From Apibacter raozihei (lineage in GTDB: Bacteria; Bacteroidota; Bacteroidia; Flavobacteriales; Weeksellaceae), in assembly GCF_004014855.1 (NCBI RefSeq), contig NZ_CP034930.1, positions 2,337,716 to 2,401,715 on the forward strand: a stretch of DNA of 64,000 nucleotides, written 5' to 3'. The notes below the pieces were generated by a model. It saw only the letters and a program-made list of their open reading frames with translations. It had not been told where the DNA came from and searched no databases. Below, piece by piece: positions 34,289 to 42,916 of the stretch. Position numbers and translations under genes: made by a program. Position 1 is the stretch's first letter; every line of letters begins with the position of its first letter.

Positions 34289-34702
34289 GTGCATGACCCG
34301 AATAAATTTATTGATCCTTTTGGGCTAGAAAGCAAAAAGTATTCTGTAAGTAATGAAAGGAAAAAACATATTTTAGATGGAGATAATTCTAGTGATCCAA
34401 TGGATGGTCATGGTCCAAATAGAGGAAAACAGCAAGGTGCTTTTCCTGATACTTGGACAGATGATCAAGCAATAGCAGCAATAGAAAAAGTTGCGAATAG
34501 TCCTAAATCACGATGGGAACAAACTACTGGACCAGGAGTAGGAACATTTACAACTGGAGGTCCAAATCCAAATGCACAAGGAGAGACAAACACAGGTAGG
34601 CCAGTATCCTATAAAGTTACAGGGCAAGACCATGGGAAAAATATAGAGGTCATAGTGAGACCAAGTGGAGAAGGTATTATTACTGGATATGTTAAAAGTT
34701 AA
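34289..34702 (+). CDS. EndoU-like RNase toxin, displaced Rhs C-terminus
   Basis: The frame restarts at the ATG of MHDPNKFIDPFGL, the Rhs cleavage motif, so it is nearly a bare toxin of 137 residues. It has bacterial EndoU features: KHILDGDNSSD, a GHGPN segment, FPDTWTDDQAIAAIEKVA, and the C-terminal EVIVRPSGEGIITGYV. EndoU toxins cleave RNA with conserved His and Ser/Thr residues. The upstream core is frameshifted, so translation would depend on this internal ATG. The gene 3 nt downstream resembles MafI immunity proteins, which are known partners of EndoU toxins. Confidence 0.75.
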   Translation: MHDPNKFIDPFGLESKKYSVSNERKKHILDGDNSSDPMDGHGPNRGKQQGAFPDTWTDDQAIAAIEKVANSPKSRWEQTTGPGVGTFTTGGPNPNAQGETNTGRPVSYKVTGQDHGKNIEVIVRPSGEGIITGYVKS

Positions 34703-34705
34703 AAT

Positions 34706-34993
34706 ATGAATAATATAGATAAAGACAATATAGATAAATTTATTTCTTCATTAGAAAAGCAAGTTTTTACAGAAAATGTAGATAAAATTAATTATTTAAA
34801 TTATATAATAAATAATGCTAAAGAATTAATATTTGTTGGAGAATATAAAATAGCAATTGAAAATTTAATTGAAAATCTTATAGAAGAGAATATAATTTTT
34901 AATAAAGTTATATTAAATAATTTGTTGAAAATTAATGATAAAGATATTCAAGAGCTATTAAAAATTTTAGTAGATAATAATTTAAATACTTAA
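34706..34993 (+). CDS. MafI-like immunity protein
   Basis: The 95-residue all-helical, acidic protein contains VGEYKIAIENLIENLIEENI, which matches the MafI-type pattern (GEY.iAlE.L.e.L.E). MafI proteins protect Neisseria from MafB toxins, including EndoU types. It lies 3 nt after the EndoU-like gene and ends before a terminator. Family membership is by eye. Confidence 0.65.
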   Translation: MNNIDKDNIDKFISSLEKQVFTENVDKINYLNYIINNAKELIFVGEYKIAIENLIENLIEENIIFNKVILNNLLKINDKDIQELLKILVDNNLNT

Positions 34994-35006
34994 GTTATTG
35001 ATAAAT

Positions 35007-35036
35007 AAAAGCCAACTTTTTGAGTTGGCTTTTTGT
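35007..35036 (+). terminator. Cassette 5 terminator
   Basis: AAAAGCCAACT and AGTTGGCTTTTT form a bidirectional terminator, closely related to those at 30521 and 32961. Confidence 0.8.
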
Positions 35037-35037
35037 T

Positions 35038-35118
35038 TTAACTATTTAGCTTGTCTAAGAGTTCCAATTCATCCTCAGGAATAAGTGAACGAAGGAGTTG
35101 GAGGATATTGTAAATATT
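35038..35118 (-). pseudogene. Antisense C-terminal relic, copy 4
   Basis: The minus-strand frame encodes IYNILQLLRSLIPEDELELL and then DKLNS before TAA. A deletion removes the EHNQWD part seen in copies 1-3. It closes the Rhs cassette array. Confidence 0.5.
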
Positions 35119-35230
35119 CCGTTTAATTCGAGAAAGAAATTTTTATCAGTAAAGCTATTAGGGGTATTTTGTAAAGAAATGAAAGGATAAAATTAAATAA
35201 TACTTTTGAGTCTACAGTTGGTTTATAAGC

Positions 35231-36600
35231 AAAAAGAAAAAAAGAAAGGTGTTAGCTTTCTTTTTTTCTCAGATATATCTAGCCTATATCTGAAATAGTT
35301 TCTAATTAGGTCTTAATAAAGTTTTAATGTTGAGTACAAAATAAAGACATTTAAATAAACATAAAAAAAGGAAATCCGTAAAATACTAGATAATATAGGA
35401 TAAAAACAAAGATTATCTCATTTTTTATCTTGTATTTTGGGTTATATAGTAATAGATCATCAGCAGAGACTGATCAGAAAGAAATCACAAATAGAATTGA
35501 ATGTGTTTGACAAGTGTATTTTTATTATTTATAAGGAATGTTATAATAGAAATTTAGATAAGGAAATACAAGGATTCAAAAACTTAAGTTACAAAATTGA
35601 AAGTAGCTATGATTTTTTAATTGGTTTAGTAGCAAAAAGAAAAAAAGAAAGGTGTTTGCTTTCTTTTTTTCTTAGATACATTTTTGGGTATATCTAAATA
35701 GCCTCTAATTAGGTCTTAATAAAGTTTTAATGTTGAGTACAAAATAAAGACATTTTAATGAGCATAAAAAAAGGAAATCCGTAAAATACTAAATAAAATA
35801 AGATAAAAACAAGGATTATCTCATTTTTTATCTTGTATTTTGGGTGATATAGTAATAGATCATCAGTAAAGACTGATCAGAAAAAAATCACAAAAAGAAT
35901 TGAATGTGCTTGACAATTGTATTTTTATTATTTATAAGGAATGTTATAATAGAAATTTAGATAAGAAGATACAAGGATTCAAAAACTTAAATTAACAAAA
36001 TTAAAAGTAGCTATGATTTTTTAATTGGTATAGTAGCTAAAAGAAAAAAAGAAAGGTGTTAGCTTTCTTTTTTTCTTAGATACATTTTTGGGTATATCTA
36101 AATAGCCTCTAATTAGGTCTTAATAAAGTTTTAATGTTGAGTGCAAAATAAAGACATTTAAATAAACATAAAAAAAGGAAATCCGTAAAATACTAAATAA
36201 AATAAGATAAAAATAATGATTATCTCATTTTTTATCTTGTATTTTGGGTAATATAATAGTAGATCATCAGTAGAGACTGATTAGAAAGAAATCACAAATA
36301 GAATTGAATGTGCTTGACAAGTGTATTTTTATTATTTATAAGGAATGTTTTAATGGAATTTAGATAAGGAGATACAAGGATTCAAAAACTTAAATTCACA
36401 AAATTGAAAGTAGCTATGGTTTTTTAATTGGTAAAGTAGCTAAAAGAAAAAAAGAAAGGTGTTAGCTTTCTTTTTTTCTTAGATACATTTTTGGGTATAT
36501 CTAAAATAGCTTCTAATTAGGTCTTAATAAAGTTTTAATGTTGAGTGCAAAATAAAGACATTTTAATGAGCATAAAAAAAGGAAATCCGTAAATATAAAA
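35231..36600. repeat. 403-bp noncoding tandem repeat, three full and one partial copy
   Basis: Units begin at about 35231, 35634, 36038 and 36441; the last is cut at about 36600. The period, measured at a GGTGTT mark, is 403, 404 and 403. Each unit starts with a long hairpin (AGAAAAAAAGAAAG paired with CTTTCTTTTTTTCT) and a second stem. In the second stem unit 1 has a C-G pair (35270/35292) where units 2-4 have T-A. An inverted GATCA/TGATC element recurs in the middle. No frame is conserved across units: an 86-codon frame in unit 1 (35437-35697) is stopped in unit 2. It could be an RNA array, a recombination substrate or remnants of an element. Confidence 0.75.
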
Positions 36601-36930
36601 TATAATAAGATAAAAAGTATGAAAATATAAGTTTTTACATTTTGGCTAAAGAATAATAGTCTTAAATTTACAGAAATAAAAAATGGGAGGATATCCACAA
36701 TGTCAAAATTTTAAATGTAATCATTTATATAAAATTGAATTATTGTATAAAGGATCTATATTTTTCCTTACAAACTCAAAAAAGTTATACTATTGTTTAA
36801 TTTCCGTATAATTATGAAATCAAATTAATAACACTGCATATTAGAAAATTTTAAAAAAATTTTCTGTTTATCATTACGCTCAGAATATAATCAATTAGAT
36901 AAATTTAATTTTTATGATATCTTTAAAACT
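36601..36930. other. Gene-free stretch
   Basis: I see no conserved frame or RNA here. It is AT-rich and contains a short inverted repeat near 36850 (AAAATTTT-type). It probably holds the promoter of the lipoprotein gene at 36931. Confidence 0.5.
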
Positions 36931-37254
36931 ATGCAGAAGTGGTATATTTTAGTATTTGTGAACTTAATATTATCCTGTAATCGTGAAGTAGAAATACCTA
37001 ATGGTACCAAATACTATGAAAGTTTTTCAGGTTATAATCATCCGGTACAGCTGATCAATGAAATTAGTTTTCATGAGGTAGAACATTTACAATCATACAT
37101 TAGAAGTACTTATAAAAATCAAAAGTTACAGGTGGTAGAAAAATATATAAATAATCGATTATTTTTTAAATATGTTTATACCTACGAAAAAAATAAGCTT
37201 ATAAAAGTAGAGCTGTCAAACAATTGTGGCTATAATAAAACAGTAAATTACTAA
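36931..37254 (+). CDS. Small predicted lipoprotein
   Basis: The 107-residue product has a short signal peptide with lipobox ILSC (Cys16). A globular domain follows with GTKYYESFSGYNHPVQLINE and YIRSTYKNQKLQVVEKY. The FSGY.HPV pattern recalls a small family of unknown function that I would tentatively connect with DUF6156. It is isolated between the repeat array and rarD. Function is unknown. Confidence 0.6.
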   Translation: MQKWYILVFVNLILSCNREVEIPNGTKYYESFSGYNHPVQLINEISFHEVEHLQSYIRSTYKNQKLQVVEKYINNRLFFKYVYTYEKNKLIKVELSNNCGYNKTVNY

Positions 37255-37296
37255 ATATTGTAACTATAAATTATTAAATTGAATAGTTAGTATTGA

Positions 37297-38208
37297 TTAG
37301 GATTTTAATTTTTTAGCAAGTTTTCTTTTTGCAGAAGACTTTTGTATCAGGTTGATTGTAAAAAAAAGTAACCCGGTCCATATACAAAGAAAACATACTG
37401 CATGAGCTGATGTAAACTTTTCTTTAAAAACACATACCCCTATAATTAATTGTATGGTAGGGCCAATATATTGAATAAATCCCAGCGTAGAATAGGGGAG
37501 TATTTTAACAGCTGAAGCAAATAAAAGGAGTGGTATAGCCGTAACAATTCCGCCTAAAATTAGTAAAACAGTTGTTAAAACAGGTAATTCAGAGATAATG
37601 AACTGACCGGTATTCATGGCAAAAAACAGGTAAATAATTGCGGCAGGAGTTACGAGTAGGGTTTCCAGCGTTAGTGCTTGGACAGGGGGCAGATTTGCTT
37701 TCTTTTTAACCATTCCGTAAATTCCCATGCTGATAGCCAGCATAAAGGCAATAGAAGGAAATTCTCCATAACTGAAAGTAAAGTACAATACCCCGATACA
37801 AGCAAGTAAGGTTGCCAGTTTTTCCAGGCGGCTTAGCTTTTCCTTAAAAAATAATACACCAAGTAAAACATTTATTAAAGGATTGATATAATAACCTAAA
37901 CTGGATTCTACGATAAACTGATGATTCACAGCGTAAATATAAGTTCCCCAGTTACAGGTAATTAATACCCCTGCAATAAACATATAATAAATATTTCGTC
38001 TGTTGTTCATTACCTTCCACAAAGATCCAGGATTTAAAATAACACAAAAGGCTAAAAGAAATACAGAAGACCATAGCATCCGGTTCGATAATATAACTAA
38101 CGAAGGAACATTGATTAACATATGCCAGTACAAAGGGAAAACACCCCAGGAGATATAACAAAAAAGAGCATAAAAAAAACCTTTAGTAGATGACGGGGAC
38201 TCCTGCAT
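37297..38208 (-). CDS. rarD: EamA-family transporter RarD
   Basis: The 303-residue protein has ten predicted membrane segments and RarD motifs: GFFYALFCYISWGVFPLYW at the N-terminus, NWGTYIYAVNHQFIVESSLG and YYINPLINVLLGVLFFKEKL. RarD belongs to the drug/metabolite transporter superfamily; its substrate is not established. The tail is basic (KRKLAKKLKS). It is monocistronic. Confidence 0.87.
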   Translation of the reverse strand: MQESPSSTKGFFYALFCYISWGVFPLYWHMLINVPSLVILSNRMLWSSVFLLAFCVILNPGSLWKVMNNRRNIYYMFIAGVLITCNWGTYIYAVNHQFIVESSLGYYINPLINVLLGVLFFKEKLSRLEKLATLLACIGVLYFTFSYGEFPSIAFMLAISMGIYGMVKKKANLPPVQALTLETLLVTPAAIIYLFFAMNTGQFIISELPVLTTVLLILGGIVTAIPLLLFASAVKILPYSTLGFIQYIGPTIQLIIGVCVFKEKFTSAHAVCFLCIWTGLLFFTINLIQKSSAKRKLAKKLKS

Positions 38209-38769
38209 AAAAATAATTGATTTGAAATTTTTAATGAATCAACAAAGATATTAAATATTGTTTGAGTCTAAATTTTTGAAATAAAATATTTTGTGTTAAG
38301 TGTATGTCGTTTTTATTGTTCACGATAAAAGAAAACAGACTGGTTTGAATCCTGAAGAAAATAAATTTGAAAGTAAGAGTATTTTAGGAGTGCATAAAAA
38401 TTTTCTACGAGTATTGAAGGAGATGATATTATAATTAATTAGATATAAGGCTCAATGTTTTTCAACTAGATGTAAAATACTACAAGAATGATCATAAGTT
38501 TATTTTTGGTGTTATAAATATAACAGTAAGATGTATCATCTTAATAGATTTTTTTATAGCTATCATAAAAATTATGTAATAAATGAATTATAACAGCTTT
38601 ATTTAATTTAATAACTTAACCAAAGGTTTAGATACACATTAAAATCACGTTAAAATATACAGCACTTTTGACTAATATACAATTAAAATATAATTGGGTA
38701 TTCCCATAAAATAGGATTTATGGAAATATTTAAAAATAGGGCTTATTTTCTTACTAACTAGAAATAAAT
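38209..38769. other. 561-bp stretch without a recognisable gene
   Basis: No open frame of useful length is seen on either strand. Nothing convincing like an RNA gene was found. The AT content is high throughout. It may contain promoters for rarD (minus strand). Confidence 0.5.
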
Positions 38770-40425
38770 TTATTCGGAAAAAAGACTTATAGCCTGTTGT
38801 CTGGCACTATCTGTTATATCTGAGCCACTTAAGAGTTGGGCAATTTCCTCAATTCTTTCCTCATGGTTAAGTTCCCTCACCTGAGTAATAGTTTCCCCGT
38901 TAACTTCTTTTTTTTCGACTTTAAATTGAGTATTCCCCTTGGCAGCAACTTGTGGTAAATGGGTGATGGTTATCAACTGCATATGAAGAGCCATTTCTTT
39001 CATAAGTTTTCCCATTTCATTAGCGATACGTCCAGATACACCGGTATCAATTTCATCAAAAATAAGAGTCGGCAGTTCTTCATTTTCTGCCATTATTTTT
39101 TTGATAGCCATCATTACTCGGGAACGTTCTCCTCCTGATATAGCTTTTGCTATAGGTTGAACTTTCATTCCGGTATTTGCAGAAAATAAAATGGAAATCT
39201 TATCCCTACCGGAAAATGTAAATTCCTGAGCATCTGTGATATCAATGGTTAAAGTAGATTTATCCATACCCAGACGGGCCAGTGTTTCAACGAGCTTGGT
39301 TTCAAGCAACGGAATATGACTCTTTCTTTTTTTATGTAATGTTTGGGATAAATTAGTAAGTTTTTCAGTAAGACTATGCAATTTATTTTGTATGTCAGCT
39401 ATTTCTGTTTCAAAATCGGAAATACTGGAAGTTTCCGTTCGTAATTCGTCACGTACGGATACCAATTCCTCTATTGTAGAAACTTTGTGCTTAACCAGAA
39501 GGCCGTGTATCAAATTTACTTTTTGAGTATACTCTTCAAACTTGGCGGGATTAAATTCTAGCTTTTCCAGCATAATTTCAGCTTCATCCGAAATATCCTG
39601 AAGTTCAGCTTTCACACTTTGAATTCTGGATTCTAAATTATCCAAATCTGAAGAGATTTGAGTTCCTTTATCCAGCCGTGATAAAATTTCTTGTATCTTG
39701 ACCAATAGACCCAAATCATCATTATCCAGAATTTGTTTAGTTTCTGATAAGAGCTGAGCTAAGAATTCGGAATTTTTCATTACATTTAATTCCTCCTCAA
39801 CTTCAGTAAAGTTTAGATGATCCAGTTCAGCACTTTCCAGTTCGTTTAATAAATATTGAGAATATTCAAAATCCTGATTACCTGCTGCAAGCTTTTCCTG
39901 AAGGTATGCCAATCTTTTATTTACATCCCGAAAAGAGTCAAAAACAATTTTGTATTCATTCAGATCTTTCTTTAGCGATGAAAAGTTGTCAAGAAGTCGA
40001 AGTTGATAATTTTCGTTCAGCAATTGAGAAGTTTCGAACTGAGAATGTATATCCAGAAGATGAGCAGATAATTTTTGCAAAACATCCAAAGTAACGGGAC
40101 TGTCATTTACAAAAGCTCTTGATTTACCGGAGGGAAGAATTTCCCTACGTAGATAAGTATGCTCTTCAAAGTCCAGCTCCAATTCTTTAAAGATACCAGC
40201 AAACAGATCCTTATTCAGAATAAATTCAGCTTCAATAATACATTTGACATCTTCTTTTTTTAAAGATTTAAGATCTGCTCTTTCTCCCATTACCAACTTT
40301 AATGCACCCAGTATGATCGATTTACCTGCACCGGTTTCACCAGTCAGGGTGGTCATTCCTGAAGGAATGGAAATATCAAGCACATCAATCAAAGCATAAT
40401 TGCGGATTGATAAATGGTGTAACAT
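38770..40425 (-). CDS. recN: DNA repair protein RecN
   Basis: The 551-residue SMC-like ATPase has Walker A (GETGAGKSIILGAL) near the N-terminus. A long central coiled-coil region (about residues 150-370) follows, then the C-terminal signature SGGERSRVMMAIK and Walker B (LPTLIFDEIDTGVSG). RecN acts in double-strand break repair, holding DNA ends. Length equals the family norm. It is the last gene of a minus-strand run with porD, coaBC, rpoZ and bamD. Confidence 0.94.
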   Translation of the reverse strand: MLHHLSIRNYALIDVLDISIPSGMTTLTGETGAGKSIILGALKLVMGERADLKSLKKEDVKCIIEAEFILNKDLFAGIFKELELDFEEHTYLRREILPSGKSRAFVNDSPVTLDVLQKLSAHLLDIHSQFETSQLLNENYQLRLLDNFSSLKKDLNEYKIVFDSFRDVNKRLAYLQEKLAAGNQDFEYSQYLLNELESAELDHLNFTEVEEELNVMKNSEFLAQLLSETKQILDNDDLGLLVKIQEILSRLDKGTQISSDLDNLESRIQSVKAELQDISDEAEIMLEKLEFNPAKFEEYTQKVNLIHGLLVKHKVSTIEELVSVRDELRTETSSISDFETEIADIQNKLHSLTEKLTNLSQTLHKKRKSHIPLLETKLVETLARLGMDKSTLTIDITDAQEFTFSGRDKISILFSANTGMKVQPIAKAISGGERSRVMMAIKKIMAENEELPTLIFDEIDTGVSGRIANEMGKLMKEMALHMQLITITHLPQVAAKGNTQFKVEKKEVNGETITQVRELNHEERIEEIAQLLSGSDITDSARQQAISLFSE

Positions 40426-40430
40426 AAGAA

Positions 40431-41339
40431 TTAATTTTTAATTTTATCCCAGTATTCGGTACTGTTAATAGGGTTTATGGTCTGAAGCAGAGTTTTTAAA
40501 TCGCTGACGTTTACAGATGTTGCCGGTTGTCCTCCGGAAAATATATTTTTTATTTCCTCTTTTTTTGCTGTTAAAAATATATCCAGAGGAAAAAATAGAT
40601 AATTACCTGAATAACTATTAAGTTTCATCAAATTGGATGCGATAACATTTTTAGCCTGTAATTCATTGGAAGGCATATTATCTAATCCTAATCGATGATA
40701 CTGATAGGTGATACCACGAAGGGTGTTTGATTGATCGCTGATAAGATCTGCAATTAAACCTCCGCGGGTTTTAGGACCGTCAAAGGAATTCCATCCGTTA
40801 AATCCCTGATTCACAGCATTGTTTGCTACTTTCTGAGCTATGGTAAAATATTCCGTTCCGCCTCGCTGGGAAAAAGTATCCGCATCATAGCCTAACACCA
40901 TATACACATAAAAAGAGATCACATCAATAAGATTTTTACCACTGAATTTTCTATCATTAAAAATCAGAGGTTCAAATTCTATATAGTCAAAGCTAAAATG
41001 ATTATCCTGAAAATTTAAAACCGGTGTAGAGTAGGTAGAATTATACACAGGTCGTGAAGACTGAATAAGGATGGATCCTTTAAATTTATCGGTAGATGGA
41101 CGTTCGTCTATTAATATACTGAACGAACAGCGAATCCTTTCCTGCAATGCCAGTGGCGGTTGATTGGTCCAGCTGGTATTATTTATAAAATCTTTCAGAC
41201 TTTTTTCAAGAGTTTTAAAAACCTGGGTATTTGAACCCTGTACTTTACTATAATTAACAACTACCTCTGCCAGTAATTCCTGTGAAAAACTGAAAACAGG
41301 CAGTAATGACCATAATAAAATGTAAAATAATCGCTTCAT
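40431..41339 (-). CDS. porD: PorD-like (DUF4835) type IX secretion-associated protein
   Basis: The 302-residue protein has a clear signal peptide (MKRLFYILLWSLLPVFSFSQ) and the DUF4835 layout, with EVVVNYSKVQGSN at the start of the mature part and a YVYMVLGYDADTFS motif. In Bacteroidota this gene sits between coaBC and recN, exactly as here. PorD is associated with the type IX secretion system, but its precise role is unclear. It ends 5 nt before recN begins. Confidence 0.85.
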   Translation of the reverse strand: MKRLFYILLWSLLPVFSFSQELLAEVVVNYSKVQGSNTQVFKTLEKSLKDFINNTSWTNQPPLALQERIRCSFSILIDERPSTDKFKGSILIQSSRPVYNSTYSTPVLNFQDNHFSFDYIEFEPLIFNDRKFSGKNLIDVISFYVYMVLGYDADTFSQRGGTEYFTIAQKVANNAVNQGFNGWNSFDGPKTRGGLIADLISDQSNTLRGITYQYHRLGLDNMPSNELQAKNVIASNLMKLNSYSGNYLFFPLDIFLTAKKEEIKNIFSGGQPATSVNVSDLKTLLQTINPINSTEYWDKIKN

Positions 41340-41349
41340 TTACAAATTT

Positions 41350-42552
41350 TTAAATTCTTGAATGTATATATTTTAAAATATCCTCAGCAACTTCTTCTTT
41401 AGATTTGAGTGAAAAAATTTCTTTGCTTTCGGTTTTATCAAAGATAGTAATTTTATTTGTATCGGACTTAAAACCGGCACCCTTATCCTGTAAAGAATTG
41501 AGAATGATAGCATCCAGATTTTTCTTTTTTAGTTTTTTTAAAGCATTGCTTTCTTCATTGTTAGTTTCGAGAGCAAAACCAACCAAAAACTGATTTTTCT
41601 TTTCTTTACCCATACGAAGAAGAATATCTTCATTTTTTACCAGTGAAAGAGTTAATCGATCATCGTCTTTTTTTATTTTAGTGTCAGACACAATTTCCGG
41701 TCGATAATCAGAAACTGCTGCGGACATTATAGCTATGTCTGCAGAAGAATAATGTTCAAGTACTGCCTGAAGCATTTCGTGAGCAGAAGTAACCGAAAGT
41801 AATTCAATGGAAGAGTAAGAACCTGTTTTTTCATGGGTAGGTCCTGAGATAAGAGTTACTTCAGCTCCCCATTTTTCAGCAGTTTTTGCAAGTTCAAAAC
41901 CCATTTTACCCGAAGAATGATTGCCAATAAATCTGACCGGGTCAATAGCCTCATAAGTGGGGCCGGCAGTTATCAATAACTTTTTTCCATAGAAAATAAG
42001 ACCTTTTTTTATATAAGATTCAACAAAAGAAATAATTTCCTCAGGCTCAGCCATTCGGCCTTCACCTTCCAATCCGCTGGCAAGTTCTCCTTTGTTGGGT
42101 GGAATAAGAATATCTCCTTTGTTTTGAAGTCGGTTTATATTTTCTTGATTAAAAGGATTTTTATACATATCCAAATCCATGGCAGGAGCAAAAAAAACGG
42201 GACAAACTGCGGATAAATAAGTGGCAAGAACCAGATTATCTGCTTCTGCACTGGCCATTTTTGATAGAGTGTTTGAAGTAGCAGGAGCGATAAGAATATA
42301 ATCAGCATGAAGTGCTAAATCAACATGATTATTCCAATCCCCGGTTTCACCATCAAAAAATTCGGTGTAAACAGGGTTTTTAGATAATGTAGATAACGTA
42401 AGAGGGGTTACGAAATGATGGGAATCCGGGGTCATAAGAACCTGAACATCCGCTCCCTTTTTTTTTAAAAGTCTTACAAGGAAAGAAGTTTTGTAAGCTG
42501 CTATTCCGGCAGTTACGAGCAATAATATCTTTTTTCCTTGTAAAACCGACAT
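41350..42552 (-). CDS. coaBC: Bifunctional CoaBC (phosphopantothenoylcysteine decarboxylase/synthetase)
   Basis: The 400-residue protein joins a flavin-dependent CoaC domain (residues ~1-185; GIAAYKTSFLVRLLKKKGAD, FAPAMDLDMYKNP) and a CoaB domain (~186-400; ITAGPTYEAIDPVRFIGNHS, SAAVSDYRP). It makes 4'-phosphopantetheine from 4'-phosphopantothenate and cysteine for coenzyme A. Both domains look complete. It lies 17 nt after rpoZ in the same run. Confidence 0.94.
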   Translation of the reverse strand: MSVLQGKKILLLVTAGIAAYKTSFLVRLLKKKGADVQVLMTPDSHHFVTPLTLSTLSKNPVYTEFFDGETGDWNNHVDLALHADYILIAPATSNTLSKMASAEADNLVLATYLSAVCPVFFAPAMDLDMYKNPFNQENINRLQNKGDILIPPNKGELASGLEGEGRMAEPEEIISFVESYIKKGLIFYGKKLLITAGPTYEAIDPVRFIGNHSSGKMGFELAKTAEKWGAEVTLISGPTHEKTGSYSSIELLSVTSAHEMLQAVLEHYSSADIAIMSAAVSDYRPEIVSDTKIKKDDDRLTLSLVKNEDILLRMGKEKKNQFLVGFALETNNEESNALKKLKKKNLDAIILNSLQDKGAGFKSDTNKITIFDKTESKEIFSLKSKEEVAEDILKYIHSRI

Positions 42553-42569
42553 AATTTTATATGTACTTT

Positions 42570-42890
42570 TTACTGAGCTTCGGTTTTTCTGAAATAAACT
42601 TCATTATCCAGCCATTCCTGAATAGCAATAAGTGCCGGTTTAGGAAGTCTTTCATAATATTTGGATACTTCAATTTGTTCTCTGTTTTCGAATATTTCAT
42701 CAAGAGAATCACTGTTTGAAGCAAATTCATCCAGCTTTTGATTCAAATCATTTTTAATAATGGTATTGATTTGTTCTGCCCTTTTTCCTATAATAACAAT
42801 GGCTTCATAAATGTTTCCTACCTTACTTTCAATTTGTTCTCTGTTGAAAGTAATAGTTGTAGAGGGTGCATTTAATTCTTTTAGGTTCAT
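42570..42890 (-). CDS. rpoZ: RNA polymerase omega subunit (Bacteroidota type)
   Basis: The 106-residue protein has the omega/RPB6 pattern: NIYEAIVIIGKRAEQIN with the conserved basic GKRAEQI, then a helical acidic middle. The C-terminal KPALIAIQEWLDNEVYFRK is typical of Bacteroidota. It stabilises beta-prime assembly. Its position between bamD and coaBC matches the usual order in this phylum. Confidence 0.87.
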   Translation of the reverse strand: MNLKELNAPSTTITFNREQIESKVGNIYEAIVIIGKRAEQINTIIKNDLNQKLDEFASNSDSLDEIFENREQIEVSKYYERLPKPALIAIQEWLDNEVYFRKTEAQ

Positions 42891-42916
42891 ATTTGGGATA
42901 CTATTATGTTGTATTA

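Noticed and set aside
35437-35697. 86-codon frame inside the first 403-bp repeat unit, starting with TTG
   Set aside because: The matching frames in units 2 and 3 contain stops near the same place, so it is not a conserved protein gene.
35510-36340. TTGACA with a TATAAG-like box 17 nt later in each repeat unit, like a sigma-70 promoter of other phyla
   Set aside because: This phylum uses TAnnTTTG-type promoters and the region is very AT-rich, so the match may be chance. I mention it only in the repeat finding.
35231-36600. Possible CRISPR array
   Set aside because: The repeats are about 403 bp long and contiguous, with no short repeat-spacer pattern and no cas genes in the window.
38209-38769. 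Possible degraded transposase or RNA gene
   Set aside because: I tried reading parts of this stretch and found no coherent peptide or hairpin set to support it.
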